A DNA stretch of 31,675 bases, taken from the NCBI GenBank assembly GCA_937870605.1, contig CALMZW010000404.1, forward strand, positions 1 through 31,675. Direction: 5' to 3'. Both the position numbers and the translations under genes were made by a program. Below the pieces are notes generated by a model that saw nothing but the letters and a program-made list of their open reading frames with translations, did no database searches and was not told where the DNA came from. This DNA is from an uncultured Synergistaceae bacterium. GTDB lineage: Bacteria > Synergistota > Synergistia > Synergistales > Aminobacteriaceae. This document shows, piece by piece, positions 22,158 to 30,216 of this stretch (positions within the stretch are counted from its first letter, which is position 1; each line of letters opens with the position of its first letter).

Positions 22158-23015
22158 ATGACGGAAAGGGCCGAAAGCCCGGAAGGCGGCGAGTCCGTCC
22201 GCCTGTGGCGCAGCGCGGCGCTGCCCGCGGCGGATATTCTTCTGGCGACGTACGTGACGCAGTCGTTTTCATGGCACAGCCACGAGACGTTCGCCTTCGG
22301 GGTCGTCGAACGGGGCGGGCTGACCTTCCGCTTCCGGGGAACGACCGAGACGGCGTACGCCGGGAGCGTCACGCTCGCAATGCCCGGCGAGGCGCATACG
22401 GGACACGGGGCGGAGCGGAGCGGATGGCGGTACCGCATGTTCTACGTCGACCCGGCCGCGCTTCTGGACGTCGCGCGTTCGGTCGCCCCGCGACGCGTCG
22501 GAACGCCGCCGCTCGTCAGGGGCGTCGTCGACGATCCCGTTCTCGCCCGGGCGATCGGAGAACTTCACCGGCGGACCGAAACCGCGGATGCGACGGGCCT
22601 CGAACTGCAGGAACGCCTCCTCGCCGTTCTCGCGCGGTTCGTGCGCGTTCACGCGCGATGGGACGCGTCTCCGTCCGAAAAGCCGTGCACCGGCCCGGCC
22701 CTTCGGGCGCGAACATTTCTCGACGAACATCCGGCCGAGAACATCTCGCTCGCCGAACTGGCGGCCGTCGCGGGGTGCGATCCCTTCCGCCTGATCCGGG
22801 CGTTCCGCGCTTCCTTCGACATTCCGCCCCACGCATGGCAGCTCCAGGCCCGCGTCCGACGCGCGCAGGATCTCCTGCGCTCCGGAATGACCGCGGCCTA
22901 CACCGCCGCCGAAGTCGGTTTCGCGGACCAGAGCCACTTGACGAAAGTCTTCCGGCGCATCGTCGGGATGTCGCCGGGGGCCTACGCGAAGGCCTTTCGG
23001 AACCCGACGACATGA
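22158..23015 (+). CDS. AraC family transcriptional regulator
   Basis: The product (285 residues) has an N-terminal cupin-like sensor domain (about 20-150), with the segment WHSHETFAFGVVERG, and a C-terminal AraC/XylS double helix-turn-helix (about 185-283). The first helix-turn-helix contains SLAELAAVAGCDPFRLIRAFR, and the second ends with the family signature EVGFADQSHLTKVFRRIVGMSPGAYA. The His-rich 'WHSHETF' type is common in AraC regulators that control adjacent amino-acid exporters. The ATG has GGGAGGATACG upstream. The gene diverges from the B3/4-domain gene with 113 bases between them, so it may regulate that gene, itself, or both. The inducer is unknown. Confidence 0.93.
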   Translation: MTERAESPEGGESVRLWRSAALPAADILLATYVTQSFSWHSHETFAFGVVERGGLTFRFRGTTETAYAGSVTLAMPGEAHTGHGAERSGWRYRMFYVDPAALLDVARSVAPRRVGTPPLVRGVVDDPVLARAIGELHRRTETADATGLELQERLLAVLARFVRVHARWDASPSEKPCTGPALRARTFLDEHPAENISLAELAAVAGCDPFRLIRAFRASFDIPPHAWQLQARVRRAQDLLRSGMTAAYTAAEVGFADQSHLTKVFRRIVGMSPGAYAKAFRNPTT

Positions 23016-23046
23016 AAAGGGGGAAGGGCCGCATCGCCCTTCCCCC
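23015..23046 (-). terminator. Terminator of the M20 amidohydrolase gene
   Basis: GGGGGAAGGGC and GCCCTTCCCCC form a perfect 11-base-pair stem around a six-base loop, followed on the minus strand by TTTTC. It lies between convergent genes and its T-run is short. Confidence 0.7.
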
Positions 23047-23075
23047 CGCATCGCGCCGCGCTATCGCCGCTTCGG

Positions 23076-24272
23076 TCAGCAGGCGCTCGACAGGAACTTC
23101 CACGCGAACGCGGACATGAGCGCGACTCCCGCAGGGAGCGCGTCCTCGTCGAGGTCGAAGACCGGCGAATGGTGCGACTTGTCCGTCCCCTTCGCGACGT
23201 TCCTCGTGCCGAGGTTGAAGTAGGTTCCGGGGATCTTCTGGAGGAAGAAGCTGTAATCCTCGGACCCCATGATGAGTTCCGTTTCGACGAGGCTCGCGTC
23301 GCCGAAAAGCTCCGTGGCCGCGCCCGTCAGCAGGGAGGTCATGGCGGGGTCGTTGATCGTCGCCGGGATGAAGCGGATGTACTTCAGTTCCGCCGTGCAG
23401 CGGGCCGCCGCGCAGTGGGCCGTCACGATCCGGTTCATCGCGTCTTCGATGTGATCCTGCACCTTCGGGTTGAAGGTCCGGACCGTGCCGTTCATGAAGA
23501 CCGTCTCGGGGATGATGTTGAAGGCGTTCGAGTTCGACTGGAACTTGCCGAGGCTGATGACGGCCGTCTCTCGCGGGCAGACCTCGCGGGTGACGATGGT
23601 CTGGATCGCGTTCACGATCTGCGCCGCGGGGATGATGGGATCGTGACAGAGTTCCGGCGCGGAGCCGTGGCCGCCCTTGCCCCGGATCGTCAGCTCGAAG
23701 CCGTCTGCGGCCGCCATGAACGGACCGCTCCGGTAGACGATCTTTCCCGTCTCGGTGAGCGACCAGACGTGGATTCCCGCGATCGCGGAGACGCCGTCGA
23801 GCGCGCCCTCCTCGATCATGGCCTTCGCGCCCGGCTTGAGCCCGTGCTCTTCGGCGGGCTGGAAGATCAGTCGGACGTTGCCGGGTATTTCGGCTTCCAT
23901 GTCCTTGAGGACCATCGCGGCGCCGAGCAGCATGGCCGTATGCGCGTCGTGCCCGCACGCGTGCATGACGCCGTCGTTTTTCGACTTGTACGGGACGTCG
24001 TTCTCTTCCTGCAGGGGCAGCGCGTCCATGTCGGCGCGCAGTGCGACGCATGTCGCGCCCTTCCCGGGCTTCAGGTCGGCGATGACGCCGCATTCGGTCC
24101 CGCCGAATCCCTTTTTGACGATCGTGTACCCGAGCTTTTCGAGTATTGCGACGACCTTCTTCGTCGTCTCGACCTCTTTCCAGGACAGCTCCGGATTCAT
24201 GTGGAAATGCCGCCGGAGATCGATGATCTCCTGTTCGTGCGCCTTCGCCCGTTCCCTGATGCGTGAGAGCAT
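23076..24272 (-). CDS. M20 family amidohydrolase (N-acyl-amino-acid or hippurate hydrolase type)
   Basis: The product (398 residues) is a two-metal M20D peptidase that releases amino acids from N-acyl or peptide conjugates. Metal ligands and catalytic residues are visible: Cys106 and His108 in HACGHDAH, the pair Glu141-Glu142 in FQPAEEHG with the catalytic Glu, His168 in IHVWSL, and a late metal His in a KSHHSPVFD segment after MGSEDYSFF. The dimerisation domain lies at about 190-300. There is no signal peptide, so it is cytoplasmic. The ATG has AAAGGGG ten bases upstream. It diverges from a GltS-like permease, and together they suggest uptake followed by hydrolysis of an acylated amino acid or dipeptide, fitting the amino-acid-fermenting habit of Synergistota. 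The substrate is not known. Confidence 0.93.
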   Translation of the reverse strand: MLSRIRERAKAHEQEIIDLRRHFHMNPELSWKEVETTKKVVAILEKLGYTIVKKGFGGTECGVIADLKPGKGATCVALRADMDALPLQEENDVPYKSKNDGVMHACGHDAHTAMLLGAAMVLKDMEAEIPGNVRLIFQPAEEHGLKPGAKAMIEEGALDGVSAIAGIHVWSLTETGKIVYRSGPFMAAADGFELTIRGKGGHGSAPELCHDPIIPAAQIVNAIQTIVTREVCPRETAVISLGKFQSNSNAFNIIPETVFMNGTVRTFNPKVQDHIEDAMNRIVTAHCAAARCTAELKYIRFIPATINDPAMTSLLTGAATELFGDASLVETELIMGSEDYSFFLQKIPGTYFNLGTRNVAKGTDKSHHSPVFDLDEDALPAGVALMSAFAWKFLSSAC

Positions 24273-24295
24273 GGTTCATACCCCTTTCGTGTGTT

Positions 24296-24327
24296 CGATG
24301 TCATTTTCCGTCTGTCGGAAAACATCG
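24296..24327. promoter_or_regulatory. Inverted repeat in the amidohydrolase-permease intergenic region
   Basis: CGATGT and ACATCG form the outer arms, and TTTCCG and CGGAAA the inner arms, around TCTGT, with a three-base bulge on one side. It sits just upstream of the M20 ribosome binding site and may be an operator or a leader hairpin. Confidence 0.4.
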
Positions 24328-24338
24328 TAAGAATGAAC

Positions 24339-24359
24339 ATTGTTGCCAACGTCACAATG
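24339..24359. promoter_or_regulatory. Inverted repeat upstream of the permease promoter
   Basis: CATTGT and ACAATG are separated by nine bases. The repeat ends 12 bases before the -35 box at 24371, a position suited to a regulator site for the divergent pair. Confidence 0.35.
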
Positions 24360-24370
24360 GAGTGTGTTTC

Positions 24371-24399
24371 TTGACAAGGATACGATAGCATACTACATT
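24371..24399 (+). promoter_or_regulatory. Promoter of the GltS-like permease gene
   Basis: A perfect TTGACA is followed after 17 bases by TACATT. The predicted start near 24406 gives a leader of about 150 bases before the ATG. I see no coding frame with a ribosome binding site in that leader. Confidence 0.8.
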
Positions 24400-24559
24400 G
24401 ACGCGTGGAAGATGCTTTTCCCGATGCACCGCAATAAACAGGGAAAGGATGGAGGTGTCCGGCGGGCGCAGCAGGACGGAGACAGCGTTCCACGGGAACG
24501 CGCCGCATATTCCCGATCCATTCGATGAATCCAGAGAGCAGAGAAACGGGGGGTTGTCC

Positions 24560-25741
24560 ATGAAGTGGTTTCCCGAAATGTCCTTTTTCGTCATCGGTCT
24601 GATTTTCGCCATCGGCGATTTCGTGGCGTACAAGACGAAGGCCATCGCATCGATGCTGTTCGTCTCCGGACTCATTTTCCTCTTCGGCTTCTGGTACGGC
24701 CTGCCGAAGACAATCTTCGAAGATGCCGGACTCGTCAAGATCGGCATCTACGTCATTCCGATGCTCCTTGTCTACATGGGCACCATGATGAAGCTGCGCG
24801 ATCTCAGGAACGAGTGGAAAACCGTCACGATCGCGCTCGCGGCCATCGTCGCCGTCGGCGTCGCGCTGCTCGTCCTCGGCGGTCCGATCATCGGAAAGCA
24901 GTACGGCATCGTCGCGGCGGGCCCGATCTCGGGCGGCGTCGTGGCGACCATCATCATGAGCGAAGGCGCGACCGCGAAGGGCATGACGGAACTGTCCGTC
25001 TTCGCGACGCTGCTCCTCGTCCTCCAGAACTTCGTCGGCCTTCCGATCGCGTCCTGGTGCCTGTCCCGCGAGGGCAAACGCCAGCTGGCCGTCTTCAAAA
25101 GCGGCGACGCGCACAAGGGAGGCGCGGCTGCGAAGAGCGATCCCGAACAGCCGACATGGCGGATCTTCCCGCCGCTGCCCAAATCCCTCCAGACGCCGTA
25201 CATCCTGATCGCCAAGACGCTGTTCGTCGGCGTCCTCGCGCTCCTCGCGGCTCCGCTGCTGAACAACGTGGTCCACAAGTACATCCTCTGCCTGATCTTC
25301 GGCATCATCGCCTATGAGGTCGGCTTCCTCGAGCACAAGGTCCTCGACAAGGCGAACGCCACGGGATTCGTCCTCTTCCCGCTCATGGTCGTCATCTTCA
25401 TGAGCCTTCCGAAGGCGACGCCCGATATGGTCATGAAGCTCATCTACCCGATCACGATGGCGTTCGTCATCTCCGTCATCGGCATCTTCGCGTTCACGTT
25501 CGTCGCCGGCAAGATCCTGAAGGTCTCCTGGGAGATGGCCCTCGCGATCGGAACGACCTGCCTCTTCGGGTTCCCCGGAACGTTCATCGTGTCCTCGGAG
25601 GTCTCTCACGCCGTCGGAAAGACTCCGGAGGAACAGGAGTTCGTCCTCGGCAAGATCCTTCCTCCGATGCTCGTGGGAGGATTCACGACCGTCACGATCG
25701 CGTCCGTGTTTCTCGCGGGCTTCCTCGTCAAGATGCTGTAA
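24560..25741 (+). CDS. Multi-helix permease, distantly GltS/ESS-like
   Basis: The product (393 residues) is very hydrophobic with about ten or eleven membrane helices and a central cytoplasmic loop (about 175-210, with KRQLAVFKSGDAHKGG). Two related motifs lie in the halves: AAGPISGGVVATIIMSEGA in the first and TTCLFGFPGTFIVSSEVSHA in the second, each a Gly-rich reentrant-like segment followed by a polar helix. This inverted-repeat pattern recalls the sodium:glutamate symporters (GltS/ESS) and related elevator-type carriers, but I cannot name the subfamily. The start at ATG 24560 has GGGGGG seven bases upstream. The divergent M20 amidohydrolase implies that an acyl-amino acid, dipeptide or related carboxylate is carried. 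A strong terminator follows, so the gene is a single unit. Confidence 0.75.
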   Translation: MKWFPEMSFFVIGLIFAIGDFVAYKTKAIASMLFVSGLIFLFGFWYGLPKTIFEDAGLVKIGIYVIPMLLVYMGTMMKLRDLRNEWKTVTIALAAIVAVGVALLVLGGPIIGKQYGIVAAGPISGGVVATIIMSEGATAKGMTELSVFATLLLVLQNFVGLPIASWCLSREGKRQLAVFKSGDAHKGGAAAKSDPEQPTWRIFPPLPKSLQTPYILIAKTLFVGVLALLAAPLLNNVVHKYILCLIFGIIAYEVGFLEHKVLDKANATGFVLFPLMVVIFMSLPKATPDMVMKLIYPITMAFVISVIGIFAFTFVAGKILKVSWEMALAIGTTCLFGFPGTFIVSSEVSHAVGKTPEEQEFVLGKILPPMLVGGFTTVTIASVFLAGFLVKML

Positions 25742-25778
25742 CGTCCGCGCTCAGGGCGAGGGAAAGGCTCCACCCGGA

Positions 25779-25817
25779 CCGCCCGCATCGCCATTCGCGA
25801 CGCGGGCGGCCTTTTTT
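25779..25817 (+). terminator. Terminator of the permease gene
   Basis: CCGCCCGC (25779-25786) pairs perfectly with GCGGGCGG (25802-25809) around a 15-base loop that itself can form a short stem, followed by CC and six T. Confidence 0.88.
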
Positions 25818-25946
25818 CGGCCTGAAATCCCGTCGCACCGGGAGGAAATACCGAGAAATACGTCGCGCGGAGGCTCTTTTTTGCGATATCATACCCCGGG
25901 AGTTGAAAGATTTCGAAAAGATATGACCGGGTTCGGAGGGGTACGC

Positions 25947-27062
25947 GTGACTGTATTGCGACGATTGAATGTTGTTCTCTGGGTGCTGTTGCTCATCGGC
26001 GGAGCGGGCTTTCTCGCGTACCGCATCTTCACGCCGCCCGCCGGAGCCCAGAACCGGGCCGCCCGTCCTTCCGGCGCAGCCGTCACGGTGGTTCCGGTCG
26101 AAGTTCGCACGATAGAGATCCGGAAGAGCTACTACGGTACGGTCCGGTCCGCCCGGGTGCAGAAGGTCACGGCCGAATCGCGGGAGCTGATCGAGGAACT
26201 CTCGCTCGAGGTGGGAGACGTCGTCAGCGCGAACGCGCCGATCGTCACCCTCTCGATGGCGAGCCAGTCGTCGCAGGTCGAGGCGCGCCGCGCGTCGCTC
26301 GAGGACGCCGTCCGGAAGTACGAACGTCTCCGGAACCTGCTGAAAGCGGGCGGAACCTCCAAGTCCGATGTTGACAAGGCCTTCGTCGCCATCCGCGAGG
26401 AGGAGGCGAAGCTCCGGGACGCCAGGACGACGCTCTCGCGAACGAAGATCCGCGCGGCGTTCGACGGCGTTGTCGTCCGAAAGAACAGCGAACGGGGCGA
26501 GTACGCGGAGCCCGGCAAGGAGATCCTCGCCATCGCGGACATGAACGACCTCGAGGTCGAATGTCTCGTCCCCCCGACGGACCGCGGACGGATCCGCCCA
26601 GGACAGGACGTAACCGTTCTCTCCTCGTGGGGGACGTCGCACGAGGCGAAGGTCCGCCGGATGGACCCGGAGGCCGACCCGACGACCGGCTTCTTCAAGG
26701 CGATCGTCGCCCTTCCCGCGGGCTCGGAGTTCAAGCCCGGCGACTACCTCCGCATCCAGTCCGTCACGCAGCGGCGCGAAAATGTCCTGTCGCTGCCCTA
26801 CGAATCCGTCCTGCGCGACGGGACGTCGACGTTCGTCTTTCTCGTATCGGGCGACACGGCCGTCAAACGGAGCGTGGAACCGGGCGAGACGGCCGGCGGA
26901 ACGGTGGAAATCGTCAGCGGCCTCGCCTCCGGCGACCGCGTCGTCAAGACTGGGGCGGCCTCGCTCAGCGACGGGGCGAAGATCCGCCTGGCCGACCTCG
27001 TTCCGACCGACCATCGGGCCGTTTCCCCCGACGCGGCGGAAAAGCAGGGGAGCGCGAAGTAA
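25947..27062 (+). CDS. RND efflux periplasmic adaptor (membrane fusion protein)
   Basis: The product (371 residues) links an inner-membrane RND pump to an outer-membrane channel. It has one N-terminal membrane helix (about 9-28, VVLWVLLLIGGAGFLAYRIF), a barrel-sandwich lipoyl domain split by a short coiled-coil hairpin (about 85-145), the typical second lipoyl half KIRAAFDGVVVRKNSERGEYAEPG, a beta-barrel (about 190-265) and a membrane-proximal domain. The start is GTG 25947, with GGAGGGG five bases upstream; upstream in-frame ATGs at 25881 and 25923 have no such site. The stop is directly followed by the GTG of the pump gene, so the two are co-translated. No outer-membrane channel gene is in the window. 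Confidence 0.9.
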   Translation: MTVLRRLNVVLWVLLLIGGAGFLAYRIFTPPAGAQNRAARPSGAAVTVVPVEVRTIEIRKSYYGTVRSARVQKVTAESRELIEELSLEVGDVVSANAPIVTLSMASQSSQVEARRASLEDAVRKYERLRNLLKAGGTSKSDVDKAFVAIREEEAKLRDARTTLSRTKIRAAFDGVVVRKNSERGEYAEPGKEILAIADMNDLEVECLVPPTDRGRIRPGQDVTVLSSWGTSHEAKVRRMDPEADPTTGFFKAIVALPAGSEFKPGDYLRIQSVTQRRENVLSLPYESVLRDGTSTFVFLVSGDTAVKRSVEPGETAGGTVEIVSGLASGDRVVKTGAASLSDGAKIRLADLVPTDHRAVSPDAAEKQGSAK

Positions 27063-30000
27063 GTGGGCCTGATCGACCTTTCGATACGCCGCCCCGTTTT
27101 CACGCTCGTCACGGTCATTCTCGTCACGCTGCTCGGCATGGTTGGCTACTTCGGAATGGGCGTGTCGCTCATGCCGAAGATGGAGTTCCCGTTCGTCACG
27201 GTGATGACGCGGTACGAAGGCGCGACGCCGATCGACGTGGAAACGCTGATCACAAAGCCCATCGAGGACGGCATCGCCCAGATTCCGGGAGTCCGCAAGA
27301 TCGAGAGCACCTCCCTCGAAGGGCTGTCGTACGTGAGCGTGGAATTCAACAGCGACATCCTGCTCTCGGACGCCGCCCTCGACGTGTCGAACAAGGTGCG
27401 GACCGTCAACCTCCCGGACGACGCAGAGGATTCCATCGTCCGAAAGTTCGATGTCAACGCCCGATCCTTCCTTTCCATCGTGTTCACGTCGACGCTCCCG
27501 CCGCAGCAGGCCTACGAAATCCTCGAAGACCGCGTCCAGAACCGGCTCTCCCAGATCGCGGACGTCGCGGACGTCTCGCTGTACGGCGGCGTGGAGCGGG
27601 AGATCCATGTTGACCTCGACCCGCTCGCGATGGCGAGCCTCGGCGTCACGTTGCCGCAGGTATCCGCGGCGCTGAAGGAAGGAAACGTGGCGGAGCCGTC
27701 GGGACGGATCACGCTCGGCGAGAAGGAGACCTTCTTCCGGATGACCGGCGCGCCGGAGCAGTCGGACCTTCTCTCCGACATCCGGATTCCGCTCAGGAAC
27801 GGCGCCTCGGCCCGGATTGCGGACGTCGGCCGCGTGCGGGACTCGTTCGCGGACGTCCGGCGGCTCGCGCGCTACAACGGCGCGGACTCGTTCATCGTCC
27901 AGCTCACGCCCGTCCCCGACGGAAACGTCGTCCGCGCGAGCAAGGAAGCGCGGCGGATTCTCGATGAGATCCTTCCGACGCTCCCGCCCGGGTTCACGGC
28001 CTTCATCCCCTACGACGACGGCGACTACGTCGGACAGGCCGTGGACAACGTCATCCGCGACATGATCGTCGGCACGATCCTCACGGGACTCGTGCTCTAC
28101 CTGTTCCTCCGGAAGCTCTCGTCGACGATCCTGATCTCGGTCGCAATGCCGGTCGGCATCGTCGCGACCTTCATCCCGATGTACGTGGCCGGGTATACGA
28201 TGAACATGATGACGACGCTCGGGCTCGCGATCTCCACGGGCGTCCTCGTGAACAACTCGATCCTGATCATCGAGAACATTTCCCGGTACGAGGATCTCGG
28301 GCACTCCCCGGCGGAGGCCGCCCGGATCGGAACGAAGGAAATCGCCGTCGCGATCCTCTCCTCGACCGCGACGAACCTGGGAGTTTTCATCCCGATCGCG
28401 TTTTCGGGCGGACGCATCGGCCAGCTCTTCAACCCGTTCGCGATGACCGTGGTCTTCTCGACGCTCTTCTCGCTCTGGGTCGCCCTCACGCTGACGCCCA
28501 TGATGGCCGCCCGCATGAAGGGCTCCTCGACGCCCGGACTCGCCGCCCGCCTGCTCACGGGCTGGTGGCAGTGGTTCTACGAAGGGTTCGAGATCATCCA
28601 CCACTGGCTCGTCGAAAGGGCCGTCCGCCATGCGTTCCTCACGATGCTCGTCTTCGCCGCGCTCTTCGCGGGATGCTTTCCGCTGTTCTCCCGGATCGGC
28701 TTCCAGTTCTTCCCGCTCGCGGACGAAGGACGGCTCACCATCTCCATCGAAACGTCGTCGTCCGCATCGCTCGCGCTCACCGACGGAATCGTGCGCGGCA
28801 TCGAGCAGTATCTCTCGAAGAAACCGAACGTCAAAGGCGTCGACGCCGTCATCGGCGGGTACGGTTCCGGAACGGGCGTCAACCGCGCGTCGGTGCGCGT
28901 CTACCTGGACGACGATCCCGGCCGGATAAGCACGTTCGACCTCGCGAACGCCATCCGCCCCGCGATGGCCAATCTGCCGGACACGAAGATCAGCTACACG
29001 ACGAGCGGCATGCGCGGCGGCATCCGGGGCAAGGCGCTCCAGCTCGTGATCCGCGGCGACGACATGGACGACCTGACGCGCATCGCGGGCGAGGTCGTGT
29101 CGATCTGGAAGAAGATTCCGGGCGTCGTGGACGTCGACACGGACTGGCGCACCGGCAGGCCCGAGATGAGCATGGTTCCCGACCGCGTCCTGATGGCCCG
29201 ACTCGGCGTTCCCGTCGACACGCTCAGCGAGACCGTCAAGGGGTACCTCGTCGGCATGAAGTCCGGCGTCTACCGCGAGCGGGGCAAGGAGTACGACATC
29301 CTCGTCCGGATGCGCCCGGAGGAACTCGACAGCCCGCGGAGCGTCCCGAACCTGCCGATCGTGGCGTCCGGCAAGACCATCCGCCTTCAGGACCTGATGG
29401 CCTTCGACGATTCGACCGGCCCGACGCGCATCCTGCGCAAGGACCGGCAACGGGCGATCACCGTCGACGCAAACACCTCCGACATCACGGTCGGCGTCGC
29501 CTACCAGCGGATCGACGCGGAGATGAAGAAGATCCCCCTGCCCCCGGGATTCCGCTTTACGTATTCCGGCGAGATCGAGGCCATCCAGGAAAACTTCGGC
29601 TCGCTCAACATCGCGCTGATCCTCGCGGTGCTGCTCACGTTCCTGCTGATCGCGGCCATCATCGAGTCCTTCCTGTTCGCGCTCGTGATCATGCTGACCG
29701 TGCCGCTCTCCCTCATCGGCGTCGTTCCGGCGCTCGTGATCACGAAGACGCCGCTCTCGATCTACGGGCTGATGGGCGTCATCATGCTCGTCGGACTCGT
29801 CGTCAACAACGCCATCGTGGTCATCGACTACGCGGAAATGGTCCGCAAGGAGGGACGAAGCGCGCTCGACTCGGTCGTGGAAGCCTGTCACGTGCGGCTG
29901 CGCCCCATTTTCATGGCGGACGCAACCTCGATCATCGCGATGCTCCCCCTCGCGATGGCCATGGGCATCGGCGGCGCCTACAGGGCCCCGATGGCGATCG

Positions 30001-30128
30001 TCTCCATCGGCGGCCTCGTCGCGGGCGGCACGCTGGCGCTCTTCGTGATTCCCCCCGTGTACGTCGTCGTCTGGCGCGTCATCGACGCCCTGAAACGCAT
30101 GTTCCCCCGGAGTGCCGCGTCCGTGTGA
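27063..30128 (+). CDS. RND family efflux pump with altered proton-relay residues
   Basis: The product (1021 residues) is a full-length RND pump of the HAE-1/AcrB type: 12 membrane helices, two large periplasmic loops (about 40-320 and 540-840) and an internal repeat. The start is GTG, directly after the adaptor stop. Family motifs are clear: SIRRPVFTLVTVILV at the start, FIPIAFSGGRIGQLFNPFAMTV and LRPIFMADATSIIAMLPLAMAMG. In the fourth helix, where AcrB has Asp407-Asp408, this pump has Asn397-Asn398 (GVLVNNSILIIEN). In helix ten, VVNNAIVVIDY carries Asn where AcrB has Lys940, and the residue matching Thr978 is Ala. The Arg matching 971 is kept. Energy coupling may therefore differ from that of AcrB. 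The substrate is unknown; drugs, lipids or bile acids are typical. Confidence 0.93.
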   Translation: MGLIDLSIRRPVFTLVTVILVTLLGMVGYFGMGVSLMPKMEFPFVTVMTRYEGATPIDVETLITKPIEDGIAQIPGVRKIESTSLEGLSYVSVEFNSDILLSDAALDVSNKVRTVNLPDDAEDSIVRKFDVNARSFLSIVFTSTLPPQQAYEILEDRVQNRLSQIADVADVSLYGGVEREIHVDLDPLAMASLGVTLPQVSAALKEGNVAEPSGRITLGEKETFFRMTGAPEQSDLLSDIRIPLRNGASARIADVGRVRDSFADVRRLARYNGADSFIVQLTPVPDGNVVRASKEARRILDEILPTLPPGFTAFIPYDDGDYVGQAVDNVIRDMIVGTILTGLVLYLFLRKLSSTILISVAMPVGIVATFIPMYVAGYTMNMMTTLGLAISTGVLVNNSILIIENISRYEDLGHSPAEAARIGTKEIAVAILSSTATNLGVFIPIAFSGGRIGQLFNPFAMTVVFSTLFSLWVALTLTPMMAARMKGSSTPGLAARLLTGWWQWFYEGFEIIHHWLVERAVRHAFLTMLVFAALFAGCFPLFSRIGFQFFPLADEGRLTISIETSSSASLALTDGIVRGIEQYLSKKPNVKGVDAVIGGYGSGTGVNRASVRVYLDDDPGRISTFDLANAIRPAMANLPDTKISYTTSGMRGGIRGKALQLVIRGDDMDDLTRIAGEVVSIWKKIPGVVDVDTDWRTGRPEMSMVPDRVLMARLGVPVDTLSETVKGYLVGMKSGVYRERGKEYDILVRMRPEELDSPRSVPNLPIVASGKTIRLQDLMAFDDSTGPTRILRKDRQRAITVDANTSDITVGVAYQRIDAEMKKIPLPPGFRFTYSGEIEAIQENFGSLNIALILAVLLTFLLIAAIIESFLFALVIMLTVPLSLIGVVPALVITKTPLSIYGLMGVIMLVGLVVNNAIVVIDYAEMVRKEGRSALDSVVEACHVRLRPIFMADATSIIAMLPLAMAMGIGGAYRAPMAIVSIGGLVAGGTLALFVIPPVYVVVWRVIDALKRMFPRSAASV

Positions 30129-30170
30129 TTTTCCTCCGGACGCGCTTCGGAACGGGCCTCAAAAAGCGGT

Positions 30171-30176
30171 ACAATA
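30171..30176 (+). promoter_or_regulatory. -10-like box upstream of the NHLM secretion genes
   Basis: TACAAT lies 41 bases before the CTG start of the HlyD-like gene; the -35 region (TTCGGA at 18 bases) is poor. It would put the start site downstream of ATG 30112 and so favour the CTG start. Confidence 0.3.
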
Positions 30177-30216
30177 CGGCGAAGAATTCCACCCCGTCCC
30201 GGAGGGAGGGCTCACC

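Noticed and set aside
24197..25609. A 470-codon minus-strand frame opposite the permease.
   Set aside because: Asp/Glu/Arg-rich shadow of a hydrophobic membrane protein gene, as expected from complementing Leu, Val and Ile codons.
25728..29891. A 1387-codon open frame on the minus strand opposite the RND genes.
   Set aside because: Its translation is a monotone mix of Asp, Arg, Glu, Val and Gly without any domain, and it mirrors codons of two well-recognised genes. Long antisense frames are common in G+C-rich DNA.
30112..30216. An N-terminal extension of the HlyD-like protein from ATG 30112.
   Set aside because: There is no ribosome binding site, the start is inside the pump gene, and the extra 35 residues have no counterpart in the NHLM secretion family as I know it.
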